Origin: Pseudomonas sp. Bout1 | Lineage (GTDB): Bacteria > Pseudomonadota > Gammaproteobacteria > Pseudomonadales > Pseudomonadaceae | Direction: 5' to 3' | Assembly: GCF_034314165.1 (NCBI RefSeq) | Contig: NZ_JAVIWK010000001.1 | Span: forward strand, 3,425,001-3,489,000 | DNA length: 64,000 bases | In this document: in pieces, positions 25,648-35,259 of the stretch | Layout of the letters: each line of letters starts with the position of its first letter | How positions within the stretch are numbered: position 1 is the first letter of the stretch | Notes under the pieces: model-generated | The model's input: only the letters and a program-made list of their open reading frames with translations | What the model was told of the DNA's origin: nothing | Database searches by the model: none | Position numbers and translations under genes: made by a program

Positions 25648-28020
25648 GTGAGTAACGTTTTTGATCCCCGCGAAGCCGGGCATTACATCGCCCCGCAAGG
25701 CCTGTACGAACGCAATAAAAGGTTGCCATTCCTCGGCAGTATCAACTGTGACCGAGACACATTGGTCGCCGGCCAATGGGATGAAATAACGCTGGTTTAC
25801 GAAGTAGGTGGCAGTGGCCTGGCAGACGGTGCGTGGCTGAAGCTGGCGTTCAAGTTCTACTCCGACTGGGCGTTGTTCCAGACATCGAACCCGGCGGGCC
25901 CGAACTATGTGAGCGCCGAATATCAGGCGGGCGAGTTGATGCCCGGCCAGAGTCAGGCGACGGTGCAGCACCTGAAAGTACGCTTTGACCAGAAAGGCCA
26001 CGAACGGCCGTTTCAGAAAGCGATCATCATCGACATCGTCGACGGCTACCTGAACCCGGGCGATACCATCACCGTTCGCCTGGGCGACCGTCGCCAGGGC
26101 GGCGCGGGAACTCGGGTGCAGAGCTTTGTCGAGAAAGATTTCCGCTTCCGGTTGTTCATCGACCCGCTGGGCAGCTCGAAATTTGCCGAAGTGCCGGGCG
26201 ACCCGTTGCTGAACATCGTACCCGGGCCGGCACACAGCCTGCAGCTGATTGCACCCCGGCTGCTGAGTGCCGGCGAGGCTTTCGACGTGCTGTTGCGGGT
26301 GGACGATGCCTGGGGCAACACCTGCCGCAACTTGCCACTTGAGGGCGTATTGACCCTGCTGCCCCCCGAAGGCGAGGCACAGCGGCACCCGTTCACGTTG
26401 GCGCTGGAGGGTTGGGCGACGGCGCGGCTTGAAGGGTTTGAACTGGGCGAAGTAGGGGAGTGGCGCCTCTCGGCTGAAGTGGTAGCCCCGGCCGTGCGGG
26501 GCGCGCAGGCGTTTGTCAGCGTCGACCCGGCGGGCCACGCCTTGCGCCCGTTGTACGCTGACCTCCATGTGCATTCCGATGACACCGTGGGCACCAACGA
26601 CACGCTGTACAACCTCAGCTACGGTCGCGACGTGGCCGGGCTCGATATCCTTGGCTACACCGCCAATGACTTCAACATCACCGAGCAGCGCTGGGACCAG
26701 GCGGTCAATCTGATCCGCGAGCTGAACGAGCCAGGGCGTTTTGTGTGTTACCCCGGCACTGAATGGTGCGGGAACTCCTGCGCCGGCGGCGACCGCAACG
26801 TGGTGTTCCTGCATGACCGCAAACCCGAGTTCCCGTTCGACAACCAGGGCCGACTGGTGCGTTCCTTCGAATGGAACGAATTCACCGCAGGCACCATTAA
26901 GCCGGGAGCCTGGCCGGTGGACGAATTGTATGCGGCCTATGCCAAGGACCCGGAAGGCCACCTGATGATGCCTCACGTCGGCGGTCGCCGTTGCAACCTC
27001 GACTGGCATCACCCGGAGCTCGAACGCCTGATTGAAGTGGGCTCGGCATGGGGGCAATTCCATTGGGTCTACGCCGAGGCGCTGCAACGGGGTTACCGGG
27101 TGGGCGCTGCCGCGAACAGTGATGAACACCAGGGCCGCTGTGGCGGCGGGGTTCCGGCCACCGCAGTGTTTGGTTCGCGGGGCGGGCTGACCGGGGTTGT
27201 GGCCGAACAGTTTGATCGCGCCAGCGTCGGCAAGGCATTGCGCGCCCGGCGCACCTTTGCTACCACTGGGGAGCGGTCATTTGCCAGCCTGCGCCAGGGG
27301 CAGCATTTCATGGGCGAGGTGTTCACGGCCGACGCAAACGCCACGCTGGACTATCGGCTGCTGGGTGAAGCAGGCTGGGAGCAGGTCGACCTGTTTGACG
27401 GTGACAAACTGATCTGGTCGCGCAACCTGCACCAGGAGCTGGGCTTTTCTGCCCAACGCATCCGCCTGCGGTTGGGCGGGGCACGGATCAAGGATCGCTA
27501 TCGCGGTGCCTACTGGACCGGCGAGATTCGCGTGACGGGGGCCATAATCAACGGCTTCCGTGCGCTGGGGCTCGACCATCCGGAGCAAACCGTATGGCGC
27601 AAGGATGCAACGGCCCTGGCCTTTCGCACCGACACCAACGGTGACACCGACAGCATCGAGATCGACGTGTCACAACTGGCCGGCGCGACGTTGCAGATTA
27701 ACAGCCGAATCGACAATTACATCAAGGTGGGCGATCCGTCCGAGCCTCAACCCTACGTCCATGCGCCGTCGGTATTGATGGCGTTATCCGGCGAGGACTT
27801 GCTGGCCCACTCACAGGTGGTGCAAGACCTGCCCGGCGCAGAGCTCAAAGTGTCCCTGGAACGAACCACTGACGCGCCGCTGCCGCGAGAGTTGCAAGGC
27901 TGGATCGACTTGGCGCAGTTGAATCTGCAACCAGGTCGCGAGCATCCGTTGTTTATTTGCGCGCGGCAGCGGGACCAATCGAGGGTCTGGACGTCGGCAT
28001 TGTTTCTGACCTTACCCTAA
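25648..28020 (+). CDS. Large PHP-fold-like putative metal hydrolase of unknown function
   Basis: I do not recognise a named function. The 790-residue protein lacks a signal peptide. Residues about 1-300 look like beta-sandwich modules (DEITLVYEVGGSGLADGAWL). The central part resembles a PHP phosphoesterase: LYADLHVHSDDTVGTND gives His307/His309, LMMPHVGGRRCNLDW gives His443, and AAANSDEHQG gives Asp492 and His494, a D-x-H metal pair. The usual TDH motif is replaced by YTANDFN. The C-terminal 240 residues again look like beta structure. GTG 25648 has GAGG six bases upstream and is preferred over TTG/ATG-like codons from 25624. It follows a sulfonate-type ABC transporter and may process its substrate. 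DUF3604-like proteins are a possible relation. Confidence 0.7.
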   Translation: MSNVFDPREAGHYIAPQGLYERNKRLPFLGSINCDRDTLVAGQWDEITLVYEVGGSGLADGAWLKLAFKFYSDWALFQTSNPAGPNYVSAEYQAGELMPGQSQATVQHLKVRFDQKGHERPFQKAIIIDIVDGYLNPGDTITVRLGDRRQGGAGTRVQSFVEKDFRFRLFIDPLGSSKFAEVPGDPLLNIVPGPAHSLQLIAPRLLSAGEAFDVLLRVDDAWGNTCRNLPLEGVLTLLPPEGEAQRHPFTLALEGWATARLEGFELGEVGEWRLSAEVVAPAVRGAQAFVSVDPAGHALRPLYADLHVHSDDTVGTNDTLYNLSYGRDVAGLDILGYTANDFNITEQRWDQAVNLIRELNEPGRFVCYPGTEWCGNSCAGGDRNVVFLHDRKPEFPFDNQGRLVRSFEWNEFTAGTIKPGAWPVDELYAAYAKDPEGHLMMPHVGGRRCNLDWHHPELERLIEVGSAWGQFHWVYAEALQRGYRVGAAANSDEHQGRCGGGVPATAVFGSRGGLTGVVAEQFDRASVGKALRARRTFATTGERSFASLRQGQHFMGEVFTADANATLDYRLLGEAGWEQVDLFDGDKLIWSRNLHQELGFSAQRIRLRLGGARIKDRYRGAYWTGEIRVTGAIINGFRALGLDHPEQTVWRKDATALAFRTDTNGDTDSIEIDVSQLAGATLQINSRIDNYIKVGDPSEPQPYVHAPSVLMALSGEDLLAHSQVVQDLPGAELKVSLERTTDAPLPRELQGWIDLAQLNLQPGREHPLFICARQRDQSRVWTSALFLTLP

Positions 28021-28032
28021 CGTTCCCGGTCT

Positions 28033-31000
28033 CTAGCCACCATGGGCTGATACTTCATTATTCTGGCCAGGGACCGGCCGCCCCACCTCCTGATGGTGCG
28101 TGGAGCCAATAAACATATACATCGCCGGCACCATGAACAGCGTCAGCACGGTGCCGATCGACAACCCGGCAAAGATCACCAGCCCCATGTCATGCCGCCC
28201 CGCAGCCCCCGCGCCGGAAGCCCACACCAGCGGCACCACGCCCAGCACCATTGCGGCCGTGGTCATCAAAATTGGCCGCAGGCGCACGCCGGCCGCTTCT
28301 TCTATTGCCTCGCGCTTGCTGTGGCCCGCGCGCTGCAGCTCGTTGGCAAACTGCACGATCAGAATCCCGTGCTTTGTGATCAACCCCAACAACGTCACCA
28401 GGCCTACCTGGGTGTACACGTTGATGGAGGCGAAGCCCATGGTGATGAAAGCCAGTGCGCCAAACAGTGCAGGCGGTACCGAAAACAGGATCACCACCGG
28501 GTCGCGAAAGCTCTCGAACTGGAACGCCAGCGCCAGGTAGACGATCAGGATCGAGAACATCAGCAAGCCGAAGAACCCACCGGATTCCTGCATGAACTGG
28601 CGCGACTCGCCGGAGAAGTCCGAGGTGTAGCCCGAAGGTGCAATGTTGGTGAGGATCGTGTTGAGTTTCGCCAGCAGTTCGCCCTGGGCCACGCCACTCA
28701 CGCCCGACAGGGTCGCGGAGTTGAGTTGCTGGAAGTGGTTGATTGACTCGGGCTGCGTCGAGGTCTCGATATGCGCCACGGTACGCGCCTGGATCATCGC
28801 GCCTGCGGGCGTGCGAATGTAGTAATCGAGGATCTGGTCGGGGTTGAGCCGGTCGACTTGCAGTACCTGGGGAATGACTTTGTACGAGCGCCCGGCGGTG
28901 GAGAAGTAGTTCACGTAGTTGCCGCCCAATGCGGCAGACAGTGCCGCGCCCACGTCAGCCTGGGTCATACCCAGTGCGGCGATTTTTTCTCGGTCCACCA
29001 CCAGCTTGGCTTGCGGCTTGTCGAGTTTCAGGTCCATGTCGGAAAAGTAAAACAGCTGTTGTTTCTGGGCCTCGGCCACCACCGCCTGGGCGACTTCATT
29101 GAGGTTTTCCACCGAGTCGGTGGTGGTGATTACAAACTGCACCGGCAAACCTTGGGCGCCCGGCAGCGACGGCAACGGGAAAGCCGCGATGGTGGCACCC
29201 GGTACCTGGTTCCATTTTTGCTGCAGTTCCAGTATCACCTGGGCTTGGGAACGCGTGCGGTCATCCCAGGTTTTGAGCAGTACACCGCCCAGGCCCTGGT
29301 TGAGAATAGGCAGCCCGGTCAGCTGGAACATCTGCGCGTATTCAGGCTCTTTGTTGGCGATCTGGAAAACCTGGTCGGCAATGCGCTCCATCTGCTGTGG
29401 CGAGGCAGTCGGCGGGCCTTTGATCTGCATGAACACCAGGCCCTGGTCCTCGGTGGGCGACAGTTCGCTTTTGGCGGTCAGGCCACTGGCGGCCACCAAC
29501 AGGAACAGCACGAAGCCAAACGTGACCAGCACCGGCCACACGTTCAACCCGCCTGAGAGCACACGGTGGTAACGGCCCCGCAGCCAGTCAAAATACTGAT
29601 CGAGCTTGCGCGCGAAGCGTCCTTCTTCCTGGCCGGACTTGAACAACCTTGAGGTCATCATCGGCGAGAGCGTCAATGCCACCACCGCAGAGACGGTCAC
29701 CGCACCCGCCAGCGAGAAACAGAATTCCTTGAACAATGCACCGGTGAGGCCGCTGCGCAGCCCGATGGGCACGTACGCGGCAATCAACACCACGGTCATC
29801 GCGAGGATCGGGCCACCCAGTTCCCGCGCGGCGATCAGCGCGGCCTCCAGCACGCCTTTGCCTTCCTCCTTGATATGCCGGTCGACGTTTTCCACCACGA
29901 TAATTGCGTCGTCCACCACCAGGCCGATGGCCAATACCAGCGCAAGCAGCGTCAGCAGGTTAATCGAGTACCCCAGCAGGTACATGATGAAGAACGTCCC
30001 GACCAGCGACAGCGGGATCGCCACCAGCGGCACGATCACCGCACGGAACGAGCCGAGGAACAGGTAAATCACCACCGACACAATGATCATCGCCTCGACC
30101 AGGGTTTTCACCACCTCATAGATCGAGGTGTTGATGAACGCCGTTGAGTCGTAGACGATCTCGCCGCGCACCCCGGCGGGCAGTTGGGATTGCAGCTCGG
30201 GGAAGGCCTCGCGCACGCTGTCGGCGACCGTCAGGATGTTCGCATTCGGCGCTGCCTTGATGCCGATGAACACCGAGCGTTTGCCGGAGAACGCCACGCT
30301 GCTGTCGTAGCTTTCGGCGCCCAGGGTGACGGTAGCCACATCCTCCAGGTACACCAGTGCATCGCCTTTCTGCTTGACCACCAGCCGCTTGAATTCATCC
30401 ACCGTGTGCAAGTCGGTGCCGGCCGTGAGGTCCACCGTCACCGTTTGCCCGCGGGTAGAACCGACGGCAGACAAGTAGTTGTTGTTGGCCAGCGCGGTGG
30501 AGACGTCCTGCGCCGTTACGTTGTGCGCCGCCAGCTTGTTGGGGTCCATCCAGGCGCGCAGGGCGAACTGGCGCCCGCCGAGGATTTCTGCGGTCTGTAC
30601 GCCCTGGATCGAGTCCAGCTTGGGCTTGACTACTCGCACCAGGTAATCGGTGATGTTATTGGTGGCCAGGGTGTCGCTGTAGAAACCCAGGTACATCGCG
30701 TCTGTGGTCTGCCCGACCGCCACCGTCAGCACCGGCTCCTGGGACTGTGCCGGCAGCTGGTTCTTGACCGAGTTGACCTGGGTATTGATCTCGGTGAGCG
30801 CCTTGCTGGCCTCGTAGTTCAGCCGCAACGTGGCGGTGATCGTCGAGACGCCGGTAATACTCGTTGAAGACAGGTAGTCGATGCCCTGGGCCTGGGCGAT
30901 GGCCGATTCAAGCGGCTGGGTGATAAAACCGGCCACGGTGGATGCGTCCGCGCCGTAGTAGGCGGTGGTGATGGTGACCACGGTATTTTCGGTGCGCGGC

Positions 31001-31110
31001 CATTGGTTCACCGGCAATTCGAAGATCGAACGCAGCCCCAGGATCAGGATGAACAGCGAGACCACGATGGCCCAGACCGGCCGATGAATAAAGGTATCGG
31101 TAAGCTTCAT
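28033..31110 (-). CDS. RND multidrug efflux permease (HAE1 family)
   Basis: A 1025-residue inner-membrane pump with the HAE1 layout. It has N-terminal helix 1 (FIHRPVWAIVVSLFILILGL), a large periplasmic porter domain (residues about 35-330), helices 2-6 with VLAIGLVVDDAIIVVENVDRH holding the proton-relay aspartates, a second porter domain, and C-terminal helices with LLGLITKHGILIVQFANE. Such pumps export drugs, biocides or natural products as trimers. It is the last gene of an outer-membrane factor, adaptor and pump operon; the adaptor gene is 10 bp upstream. The exact system (Mex/Mux/Tri-type) cannot be assigned from sequence alone. Its 3' end is 13 bp from the convergent PHP-like gene. Confidence 0.93.
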   Translation of the reverse strand: MKLTDTFIHRPVWAIVVSLFILILGLRSIFELPVNQWPRTENTVVTITTAYYGADASTVAGFITQPLESAIAQAQGIDYLSSTSITGVSTITATLRLNYEASKALTEINTQVNSVKNQLPAQSQEPVLTVAVGQTTDAMYLGFYSDTLATNNITDYLVRVVKPKLDSIQGVQTAEILGGRQFALRAWMDPNKLAAHNVTAQDVSTALANNNYLSAVGSTRGQTVTVDLTAGTDLHTVDEFKRLVVKQKGDALVYLEDVATVTLGAESYDSSVAFSGKRSVFIGIKAAPNANILTVADSVREAFPELQSQLPAGVRGEIVYDSTAFINTSIYEVVKTLVEAMIIVSVVIYLFLGSFRAVIVPLVAIPLSLVGTFFIMYLLGYSINLLTLLALVLAIGLVVDDAIIVVENVDRHIKEEGKGVLEAALIAARELGGPILAMTVVLIAAYVPIGLRSGLTGALFKEFCFSLAGAVTVSAVVALTLSPMMTSRLFKSGQEEGRFARKLDQYFDWLRGRYHRVLSGGLNVWPVLVTFGFVLFLLVAASGLTAKSELSPTEDQGLVFMQIKGPPTASPQQMERIADQVFQIANKEPEYAQMFQLTGLPILNQGLGGVLLKTWDDRTRSQAQVILELQQKWNQVPGATIAAFPLPSLPGAQGLPVQFVITTTDSVENLNEVAQAVVAEAQKQQLFYFSDMDLKLDKPQAKLVVDREKIAALGMTQADVGAALSAALGGNYVNYFSTAGRSYKVIPQVLQVDRLNPDQILDYYIRTPAGAMIQARTVAHIETSTQPESINHFQQLNSATLSGVSGVAQGELLAKLNTILTNIAPSGYTSDFSGESRQFMQESGGFFGLLMFSILIVYLALAFQFESFRDPVVILFSVPPALFGALAFITMGFASINVYTQVGLVTLLGLITKHGILIVQFANELQRAGHSKREAIEEAAGVRLRPILMTTAAMVLGVVPLVWASGAGAAGRHDMGLVIFAGLSIGTVLTLFMVPAMYMFIGSTHHQEVGRPVPGQNNEVSAHGG

Positions 31111-31119
31111 GGGACACCT

Positions 31120-32307
31120 TTAGTGTTCTTGAGGAGTCGGCGCTGGATCGTTCAGCGGGGCCGTGCTGTTATCGACTTTAACCGGCGAGCCGTTCTTGAG
31201 CTTCATCTGCCCGCTGGTGATTAACAGGTCGCCTTCCTTCACGCCGGACAGGATCGCGACCTGGTCGCCCCGGGTCGGCCCGGTGGTAATGAAGGTCTGC
31301 TGTGCGGTGAGTGTTTCCTCACCCTTGTCGTTCTTGCTCGACGTGGCGATGAACACCGTGGTGCCGTAAGGGTTGTAGGTGACCGATGTCTGCGGAACCG
31401 TGAGGTAGCGCTGCGTCACCCCGGCGGTGACCACGGCGCGGGCAAACATCCCGGGCACCAGGCTTTGTTTTGGATTATCGACGGTCGCTTCCACGGTGAC
31501 GTTGCGCGTGGTCGAGTCGAACTGAGTGTCGATGGTGCTGATCTTGCCCGTGAACGTTTGCTTGGACAGGCCGTCAGCCGTGACGGCAACCCCTTGGCCG
31601 ATGGCGATGGCTTCCAGTTGGGTCTGGGGCACCGTGAAGTCGATGTAGATCGGGTCAAAGGTTTGCAGCGTGGCGATCTTGTCGCCGGGGTTGAGGTATT
31701 GGCCGGGATTGACGCTGGTAATCCCGATGCGCCCGGCAAACGGTGCACGGATGGTTTTTTTCGCCACCAGTGCGCGCTGTTGTTCGGCGGCGGCGAGTTT
31801 GGCCTTAAGGTCAGCGGTGTCTGTGTCGACTTGGGCCTGGGATATGGCGTTGACGGCCAGTTGGGCCTTGTCGCGCTTAAGGACGATCACCGCCAGGTCG
31901 GCCGTGGCCTCCAGGGAATGCAGTTGCGCGATGTCCGAGTCGGCATTCAACTGCACCAGCAGCGCCTGGGCCGCCACCTCCTGGCCGGGCGTAAAGCCGA
32001 GGGTGCGTACGATGCCGCCCACTTCAGTGGTCACATCCACCCCTCTGACGGCCTTCATCGAGCCCACGGCGGTGACATTCGGTTGCCAATCGCTGAATGG
32101 TACCTGCATGGCTGTGACTATGGAGGCGGGCAACGGCTTCTTGGACTGGGCGATCAGCGCCGAAATCTGCACGTACTTCACCCCGGCAATGATCGCCACA
32201 ATCACCAGCACCACCACGATCATGATGATCATCGGCCGCCACAGGCGACGCTTGCGCGGCGCGCCGGGTTCGGGAGGCAGGGCAGAGGCAGTCATCATGT
32301 CAGCCAT
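31120..32307 (-). CDS. RND efflux periplasmic adaptor (membrane fusion protein)
   Basis: A 395-residue adaptor with an N-terminal membrane anchor (PMIIMIVVVLVIVAIIAGVK, residues about 25-44). Next are a lipoyl-like segment (TEVGGIVRTLGFTPGQEVAA), a coiled-coil hairpin (SLEATADLAVIVLKRDKAQL and LKAKLAAAEQQRALVAKKTI), the second lipoyl half (RAPFAGRIGITSVNPGQYLN) and a beta-barrel/MPD region (GVTQRYLTVPQTSVTYNPYG). It bridges the RND pump at 28033-31110 and the outer-membrane factor encoded upstream. GAGAAG precedes ATG 32307. Confidence 0.92.
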   Translation of the reverse strand: MADMMTASALPPEPGAPRKRRLWRPMIIMIVVVLVIVAIIAGVKYVQISALIAQSKKPLPASIVTAMQVPFSDWQPNVTAVGSMKAVRGVDVTTEVGGIVRTLGFTPGQEVAAQALLVQLNADSDIAQLHSLEATADLAVIVLKRDKAQLAVNAISQAQVDTDTADLKAKLAAAEQQRALVAKKTIRAPFAGRIGITSVNPGQYLNPGDKIATLQTFDPIYIDFTVPQTQLEAIAIGQGVAVTADGLSKQTFTGKISTIDTQFDSTTRNVTVEATVDNPKQSLVPGMFARAVVTAGVTQRYLTVPQTSVTYNPYGTTVFIATSSKNDKGEETLTAQQTFITTGPTRGDQVAILSGVKEGDLLITSGQMKLKNGSPVKVDNSTAPLNDPAPTPQEH

Positions 32308-32336
32308 GGGGCTTCTCGCTGTTTCAAGAGTTCAGT

Positions 32337-33962
32337 TCAGTCGAACCGTGCCGAATCGGCAGGCGCTGCTTTTTTGTTGGCCGGCATGATCTCTTCCCAC
32401 GACGGCAGGTCGTATCGATCGGGGCGGCCCTTCGTGGCCGGATCCACATCCGTGCGGTTCCACCAGCCACCGCCCAAGGCCTGAAAGAGCGCGGTGGTAT
32501 CGCTGTAGCGGGAAGCCTGCGCCTTGACGCGAGCAAGCACGGTGTTCTGGTAGGTTTGTTGCGCCGTGAGCAGGTTGATATAGGCCACGGCTCCCAGCTT
32601 GAACTGGGCCTGCACCAGGTCGAGGTTGGCTTGCGCGGAGCGCTCGGCCACCACCTGCTGGTTCAGCGCATCGGCGTCGGATTCCAGTGCCCGCAGCGCG
32701 TTGGCCACGTCCTGGAACGCACCAATCACCGTGCCACGGTAGCGGGCGGCCGACTCGTCATACGCTGCCACGGCGGCGCGTTTGCGATGTTCCAGTGCGC
32801 CGGCATCAAAGATCGGCTGGGTGATCGACCCGGCCAGGCTCCACACGCCGCTGCCCGCCGAAAACAGCTTGGTCCCGCTGGCCACCGTAGAGCCCACCGA
32901 CCCGGTGATGCTGAACTGTGGCAACTGATTGGCGACGGCCACCCCGATGTCGGCACTGGCCTGATGCAGTTGCGCCTGCGCAGAGCGCACATCGGGCCGC
33001 TGACCGACAATCGCCGAAGGCAGGCTTAAGGGCAGTTCTTCGGGCAAATGCAGGGAAGCCAGGTTAAAGCGCTCGTCCCGGTCCTGGTTGGGAAACCGCC
33101 CGAGGTAGGCCATCAACTGGTTGCGGGTCTGCGCCAGCTGCTTTTGCAGGGACGGCAGGCTGGCACGGGTTTGCGCGAGTGCGGTCTGCTGCGTAAGCAC
33201 ATCGGTATCGCCAATGGCGCCCAGCCGGCGCTGGGCCTGCAACAGATCCAGCTGGCCACTCTGGATGCGGATGATTTCCTCGGTGGCGGCGACTTGATCA
33301 CGTACCGACGCCAGGCTGACGGCGGTGTTCACTACATTGGAGGTCAACGTGAGGTACGTCGCCTCCAACTGAAAGCGTTCGTACTCGGCCTGGGCCGAGG
33401 TGGATTCGATTTGCCGGCGGGTGCCACCGAATACGTCGGGCGCATAGGAAACACTCAGCGAAGCCGAACTTACCGTGAGAATCGGCGACTGCTCAATGCC
33501 CGAGGTGACGCCCGAGACTTTCTCGCGGGCCTTCTGCACATTGCCGCTCACGGAAGGGAACAGTGAGGCCTGGTCGGCATACACCTGCTCGTTGGCTTGG
33601 CGCAATGCGGCTTGGGCGGCGCTGACATCCGGGTTGGCGCGCAAGGCTTCCTCCACCAGCGCGTTCAGCGCCGGCGAGCGGAACAACGTCCACCATTGCC
33701 CGGGAATATCCATCCCGGCGATCAGCCGCTGCGCCGCACCGCCGGTATCAATGTCGGCCTTGGCGGTTGCGGTTAGCTTTTCACGTGAATAATCGGCGTT
33801 TGCGGGCACATCGGGCCGCGCGAAATCAGGCCCGACGGTGCAGCCGGCGAGGGCGATACACAGCAGGCTCAATGGGGCCAGAAGGTGTGGTTGTTGAAAA
33901 AGGGCGCGGATGTGCGCCACCTGTTGCGGTCCCGATGCAAGCTGCCGAGGCTGCTCTTTCAT
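32337..33962 (-). CDS. RND efflux outer-membrane factor lipoprotein (NodT/OprM family)
   Basis: A 541-residue protein of the TolC/NodT type. A lipobox LAGC places the lipidated Cys at residue 41, after a leader longer than usual. The mature protein starts TVGPDFARPDVPANADYS, as in OprM relatives. Two outer-membrane efflux repeats follow: residues about 100-290 (NPDVSAAQAALRQANEQVYA) and 310-500 (RPDVRSAQAQLHQASADIGV, ITQPIFDAG). It is the first gene of the leftward operon and is 29 bp upstream of the adaptor gene. Overlapping dyads at 33970-33992, immediately upstream of its start, suggest repression by a regulator encoded elsewhere. Confidence 0.92.
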   Translation of the reverse strand: MKEQPRQLASGPQQVAHIRALFQQPHLLAPLSLLCIALAGCTVGPDFARPDVPANADYSREKLTATAKADIDTGGAAQRLIAGMDIPGQWWTLFRSPALNALVEEALRANPDVSAAQAALRQANEQVYADQASLFPSVSGNVQKAREKVSGVTSGIEQSPILTVSSASLSVSYAPDVFGGTRRQIESTSAQAEYERFQLEATYLTLTSNVVNTAVSLASVRDQVAATEEIIRIQSGQLDLLQAQRRLGAIGDTDVLTQQTALAQTRASLPSLQKQLAQTRNQLMAYLGRFPNQDRDERFNLASLHLPEELPLSLPSAIVGQRPDVRSAQAQLHQASADIGVAVANQLPQFSITGSVGSTVASGTKLFSAGSGVWSLAGSITQPIFDAGALEHRKRAAVAAYDESAARYRGTVIGAFQDVANALRALESDADALNQQVVAERSAQANLDLVQAQFKLGAVAYINLLTAQQTYQNTVLARVKAQASRYSDTTALFQALGGGWWNRTDVDPATKGRPDRYDLPSWEEIMPANKKAAPADSARFD

Positions 33963-33969
33963 ATTTACT

Positions 33970-33992
33970 CTGATTAATCAGTTGGTTAACTG
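33970..33992. promoter_or_regulatory. Overlapping dyads, candidate operator of the RND efflux operon
   Basis: CTGATTAATCAG (33970-33981) is a perfect 12-bp palindrome. It overlaps CAGTT-N4-AACTG (33979-33992). The pair begins 8 bp upstream of the outer-membrane-factor start codon. TetR-type repressors of efflux operons bind such sites, but no tetR gene is adjacent. Confidence 0.5.
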
Positions 33993-34199
33993 CTTTATTT
34001 GTTGAGCAACGAATGCAGGTTCATCGGGCCAGACCGCAGAAAAGTGGCTCGAGCGCAGCGGAATTCAAATCAGTGTAGGTGGTGCAGGGCGGTACGCAAT
34101 GTCAGTGCACGATGATCCTTATTAAAAATGCATCACTCGCATTAATATTGAATTAGGTTATGCGTTATGGGTATTTTACAGGTGGCCGTTAGAGCCTCA

Positions 34200-34217
34200 T
34201 CGTAGGTGCCCCTACGA
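34200..34217. promoter_or_regulatory. Small hairpin upstream of the sulfonate-type receptor gene
   Basis: The arms TCGTAGG (34200-34206) and CCTACGA (34211-34217) pair perfectly around TGCC, 62 bp before the GTG start at 34280. It could be an operator or a leader hairpin. No T-run follows. Confidence 0.4.
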
Positions 34218-34279
34218 ATACTGCCGAGACCGTGTGCGCGGATCGACTTGAAATGCCTGAGAGGGCATCTGGAGCGAAC

Positions 34280-35236
34280 GTGCGTTACCTGACAAAACTG
34301 GCGGCCGGGTTGGCTGCCACATTGCTGTGCCTGGGCGCGAACGCGCAAACGCTGGTGGTCGGAGACCAAAGCTACAACGCCCAGGCCGTGATGGAAGCGG
34401 CGGGGGTGCTCGATGACCTGCCCTATACCCTTGAATGGAAGCAATTCACGGCTGGGTCACCGGTCGCCGAAGCGCTCAACACCAACAGCCTGGACATCGG
34501 CTTGCTCGGAGATGCGCCCGTTCTGTTCCTGGGCGCACTGGGCGCGCCGATCAAGGTGATTGCCATCAGCCAGCAAAACCTCGACGGCGTGGCCATCCTG
34601 GTGAAAAAGGATTCGTCGATCCACACCCTTGCCGACCTGAAAGGCAAGCGCGCCGCCATCTGGAAAGGCTCCTGGAGCCAGCAATTGCTGCTGACCGCGC
34701 TGGATAAGGCGGGTGTGCCAAAGGACTCACTGGAACTGCGCTACCTCAGCGCACTGGATGCCTCCCACGCGCTGGAAGGTGGTTCCGTTGACGTCATCGC
34801 CACCTGGGAACCCTACGTCACACAACAAGAACGCCAGGGTGCACGCGTTCTGGCGACGGCTGACGGGTTGATCCCGGCCCAGAGTTTCATTGCCGCCAGC
34901 ATCAAAGCCGTCGATACCAAGCGTGCGCAAATCAGCGATTTTCTCCAACGCTTGAAAAAGGCGCGTGACTGGACTCGCCAAAGCGAGGCCAACGCGGATG
35001 CTTATGCCGACGCCTGGGCCAAACGCACCCGGGCAGACGCGGACATCGCCCGCGCCTGGTTCGCCCGGGCGCGCACGACGGTTGAGCCAGTGACGGCACA
35101 GTCGCCTGTGGACGCGCAAACGACCGTGGACTTTTTCGCACGCCAGGGCCTGGTCAAGTCTTACCCGGCAGCCACGCTGTTCGACGACTCCTTCGCGGCG
35201 TCGTTGCAGCCAGCCGTCGCCAAAACCCAGCCCTGA
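34280..35236 (+). CDS. ABC transporter substrate-binding protein, aliphatic sulfonate (SsuA) type
   Basis: A 318-residue periplasmic receptor with a signal peptide (MRYLTKLAAGLAATLLCLGA with GTG start, cleavage near NAQ). Pattern residues include AGSPVAEALNTNSLDIGLLGDAPVLF, IHTLADLKGKRAAIWKGSW and GSVDVIATWEPYVTQQE, as in SsuA-type proteins. GTG 34280 has GGAG (34271-34274) five bases upstream; the earlier in-frame ATG 34253 lacks a site. It is followed 23 bp later by a flavin-dependent monooxygenase gene, consistent with organosulfur scavenging. No permease or ATPase is next to it, so it must use a transporter from elsewhere, perhaps the one at 22960-25596. Confidence 0.87.
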   Translation: MRYLTKLAAGLAATLLCLGANAQTLVVGDQSYNAQAVMEAAGVLDDLPYTLEWKQFTAGSPVAEALNTNSLDIGLLGDAPVLFLGALGAPIKVIAISQQNLDGVAILVKKDSSIHTLADLKGKRAAIWKGSWSQQLLLTALDKAGVPKDSLELRYLSALDASHALEGGSVDVIATWEPYVTQQERQGARVLATADGLIPAQSFIAASIKAVDTKRAQISDFLQRLKKARDWTRQSEANADAYADAWAKRTRADADIARAWFARARTTVEPVTAQSPVDAQTTVDFFARQGLVKSYPAATLFDDSFAASLQPAVAKTQP

Positions 35237-35259
35237 ACAGTTCAAGGAATACGTTAGCC

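Larger units (their letters stand above)
33963..34279. other. Divergent intergenic region between the RND operon and the sulfonate-type receptor gene
   Basis: This 317-bp gap holds the dyad at 33970-33992 next to the RND operon start, an AT-rich stretch at 34115-34160 that could contain promoters, and a hairpin at 34200-34217 in the leader of the rightward gene. No coding sequence is convincing. Confidence 0.6.

Noticed and set aside
25621..27129. 502-residue minus-strand open frame over the PHP-like gene
   Set aside because: No domain is visible and it has no credible ribosome binding site; the plus-strand frame has metal-ligand motifs and operon context.
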